This document shows positions 5,322-5,995 of a stretch of 5,995 nt of DNA, piece by piece. The DNA is from Hyphomicrobiales bacterium (lineage in GTDB: Bacteria > Pseudomonadota > Alphaproteobacteria > Rhizobiales > Aestuariivirgaceae). The DNA lies in the NCBI GenBank assembly GCA_026996935.1, contig JALWJW010000100.1, forward strand, positions 1-5,995, in the 5' to 3' direction. The position numbers and the translations under genes were made by a program. Each line of letters begins with the position of its first letter. Positions within the stretch are counted from its first letter, which is position 1. The notes under the pieces are model-generated. The model had not been told where the DNA came from. It did not search any database and saw only the letters and a list, made by a program, of their open reading frames with translations.

Positions 5322-5343
5322 TTCTTATATCAAGAAATGTCAA
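5322..5343 (-). promoter_or_regulatory. Candidate toxin-antitoxin promoter and operator
   Basis: TTCTT (5322-5326) and AAGAA (5332-5336) form a perfect dyad around 5 nt, containing TATAAG on the minus strand (5329-5324) as a possible -10. A minus-strand TTGACA (5343-5338) lies just upstream but is badly spaced for that -10, so the exact promoter is unresolved. An operator here would fit autorepression by the ribbon-helix-helix antitoxin. Confidence 0.35.
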
Positions 5344-5404
5344 GTTATTGCCTTAAAAAAACACCCCCACTAACAAATCAATTCCCCCTCCCCGCAAACT
5401 CATA

Positions 5405-5410
5405 TATACT
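5405..5410 (+). promoter_or_regulatory. -10-like hexamer next to the SDR start
   Basis: TATACT (5405-5410) matches the -10 consensus at 5 of 6 positions and ends only 6 nt before the ATG at 5417. No Shine-Dalgarno is present (TTGCCCC precedes the ATG). Transcription would begin at or next to the ATG, suggesting a leaderless mRNA. The -35 region is poor. Confidence 0.3.
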
Positions 5411-5416
5411 TGCCCC

Positions 5417-5995
5417 ATGACAAATATACCTAATGAAGAACGTAAAACAATTGTGCTCACTGGTGCCTCGCGCGGGATTGGGCATGCGACGGTTAAGAGG
5501 TTTTCATCGGCTGGGTGGCGGGTGATTTCTTGTTCGCGGCAGCCTTTTCCTGAGGATTGCCCGTGGGATATGGGCGAAGATGATCACATTCAGCTTGATC
5601 TGGCTGATCCTGAAAGCACGCTTGAAGGGGTGGCGGTTATTCGCGAGCGCCTGAAAGCACAAGGATCACGGCTTAATGCTTTGGTCAACAACGCCGCCAT
5701 TTCGCCTAAACTTGAGGGCGGTGCGCGGATGAACACTTTTGATACTGATCAGGCCGACTGGATGAAAGTGTTCCAAGTCAACTTTTTTGGGCCGATCTTA
5801 TTGGCCCGTGGTTTGGTTGAAGAATTAACAGCGGCAAAAGGCTCGGTTGTTAATGTCACCTCTATTGCCGGTACTTCTGTTCACCCGTTTGCCGGGGCCG
5901 CCTACTCAACCTCAAAAGCAGCCCTTGCCTCATTGACCAAAGAAATGGCCCATGATTTTGGACCGCTTGGCGTTCGCGTGAATGCGATTTCGCCA
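5417..5995 (+). CDS. Short-chain dehydrogenase/reductase, 3' end beyond the window
   Basis: My translation from the ATG at 5417 stays open for 193 codons to the window edge; classical SDRs are about 240-260 residues, so roughly the last quarter is missing. Cofactor motif TGASRGIG (15-22) follows a short N-terminal extension. NNAA (91-94) stands for the usual NNAG. The catalytic residues are Ser149 in VTS and Tyr163 with Lys167 in YSTSK, with an upstream VNFFG (121-125). RVNAISP (187-193) is the normal start of the C-terminal substrate region. It is predicted to be a cytoplasmic NAD(P)-dependent oxidoreductase; the missing end and the diversity of the family prevent naming a substrate. It is divergent from the toxin-antitoxin pair, with 96 bp between. 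Confidence 0.92.
   Translation, partial: MTNIPNEERKTIVLTGASRGIGHATVKRFSSAGWRVISCSRQPFPEDCPWDMGEDDHIQLDLADPESTLEGVAVIRERLKAQGSRLNALVNNAAISPKLEGGARMNTFDTDQADWMKVFQVNFFGPILLARGLVEELTAAKGSVVNVTSIAGTSVHPFAGAAYSTSKAALASLTKEMAHDFGPLGVRVNAISP

Overview
The window looks like the chromosome of an alphaproteobacterium, probably of the order Hyphomicrobiales. The reasons are moderate GC with AT-rich intergenic stretches, a FabI of the alphaproteobacterial type, and the grouping of aroC, a histidine phosphatase, fabI and pdxH, a neighbourhood I recall from that group. The genus cannot be fixed by reading alone.

Left half (1-3446), core metabolism. On the minus strand a likely operon runs fabI (enoyl-ACP reductase), then a GTG-started histidine-phosphatase gene 6 nt downstream, then aroC (chorismate synthase), whose last residues lie beyond base 1. 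Divergently on the plus strand is pdxH (pyridoxine 5'-phosphate oxidase). The 232-bp fabI/pdxH intergenic region is rich in dyads and repeats: an 8+6+8 inverted repeat, two tandem TTGTnACAA boxes 10 bp apart, a 7-bp-arm dyad and an 11-bp direct repeat.

Middle (3447-5320), accessory segment. A GC-rich element with three consecutive hairpins follows pdxH. Next come a GTG-started suppressor-of-fused (SUFU) domain gene, a small unrecognised 95-residue gene, and on the minus strand a Doc/Fic-type toxin with a ribbon-helix-helix antitoxin (ATGA overlap). The 95-residue gene is the most notable item. With its promoter and a 21-bp operator-like dyad it lies exactly between two 32-bp direct repeats, which are the duplicated half of a symmetric palindromic element. 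Recombination between the repeats would delete 409 bp and restore an intact 62-bp element.

Right end (5417-5995). A short-chain dehydrogenase/reductase runs off the window. Its -10-like hexamer lies so close to the ATG that a leaderless mRNA is possible.

No rRNA, tRNA, CRISPR array or transposase was seen. All functional calls come from motif recognition; no searches were run.
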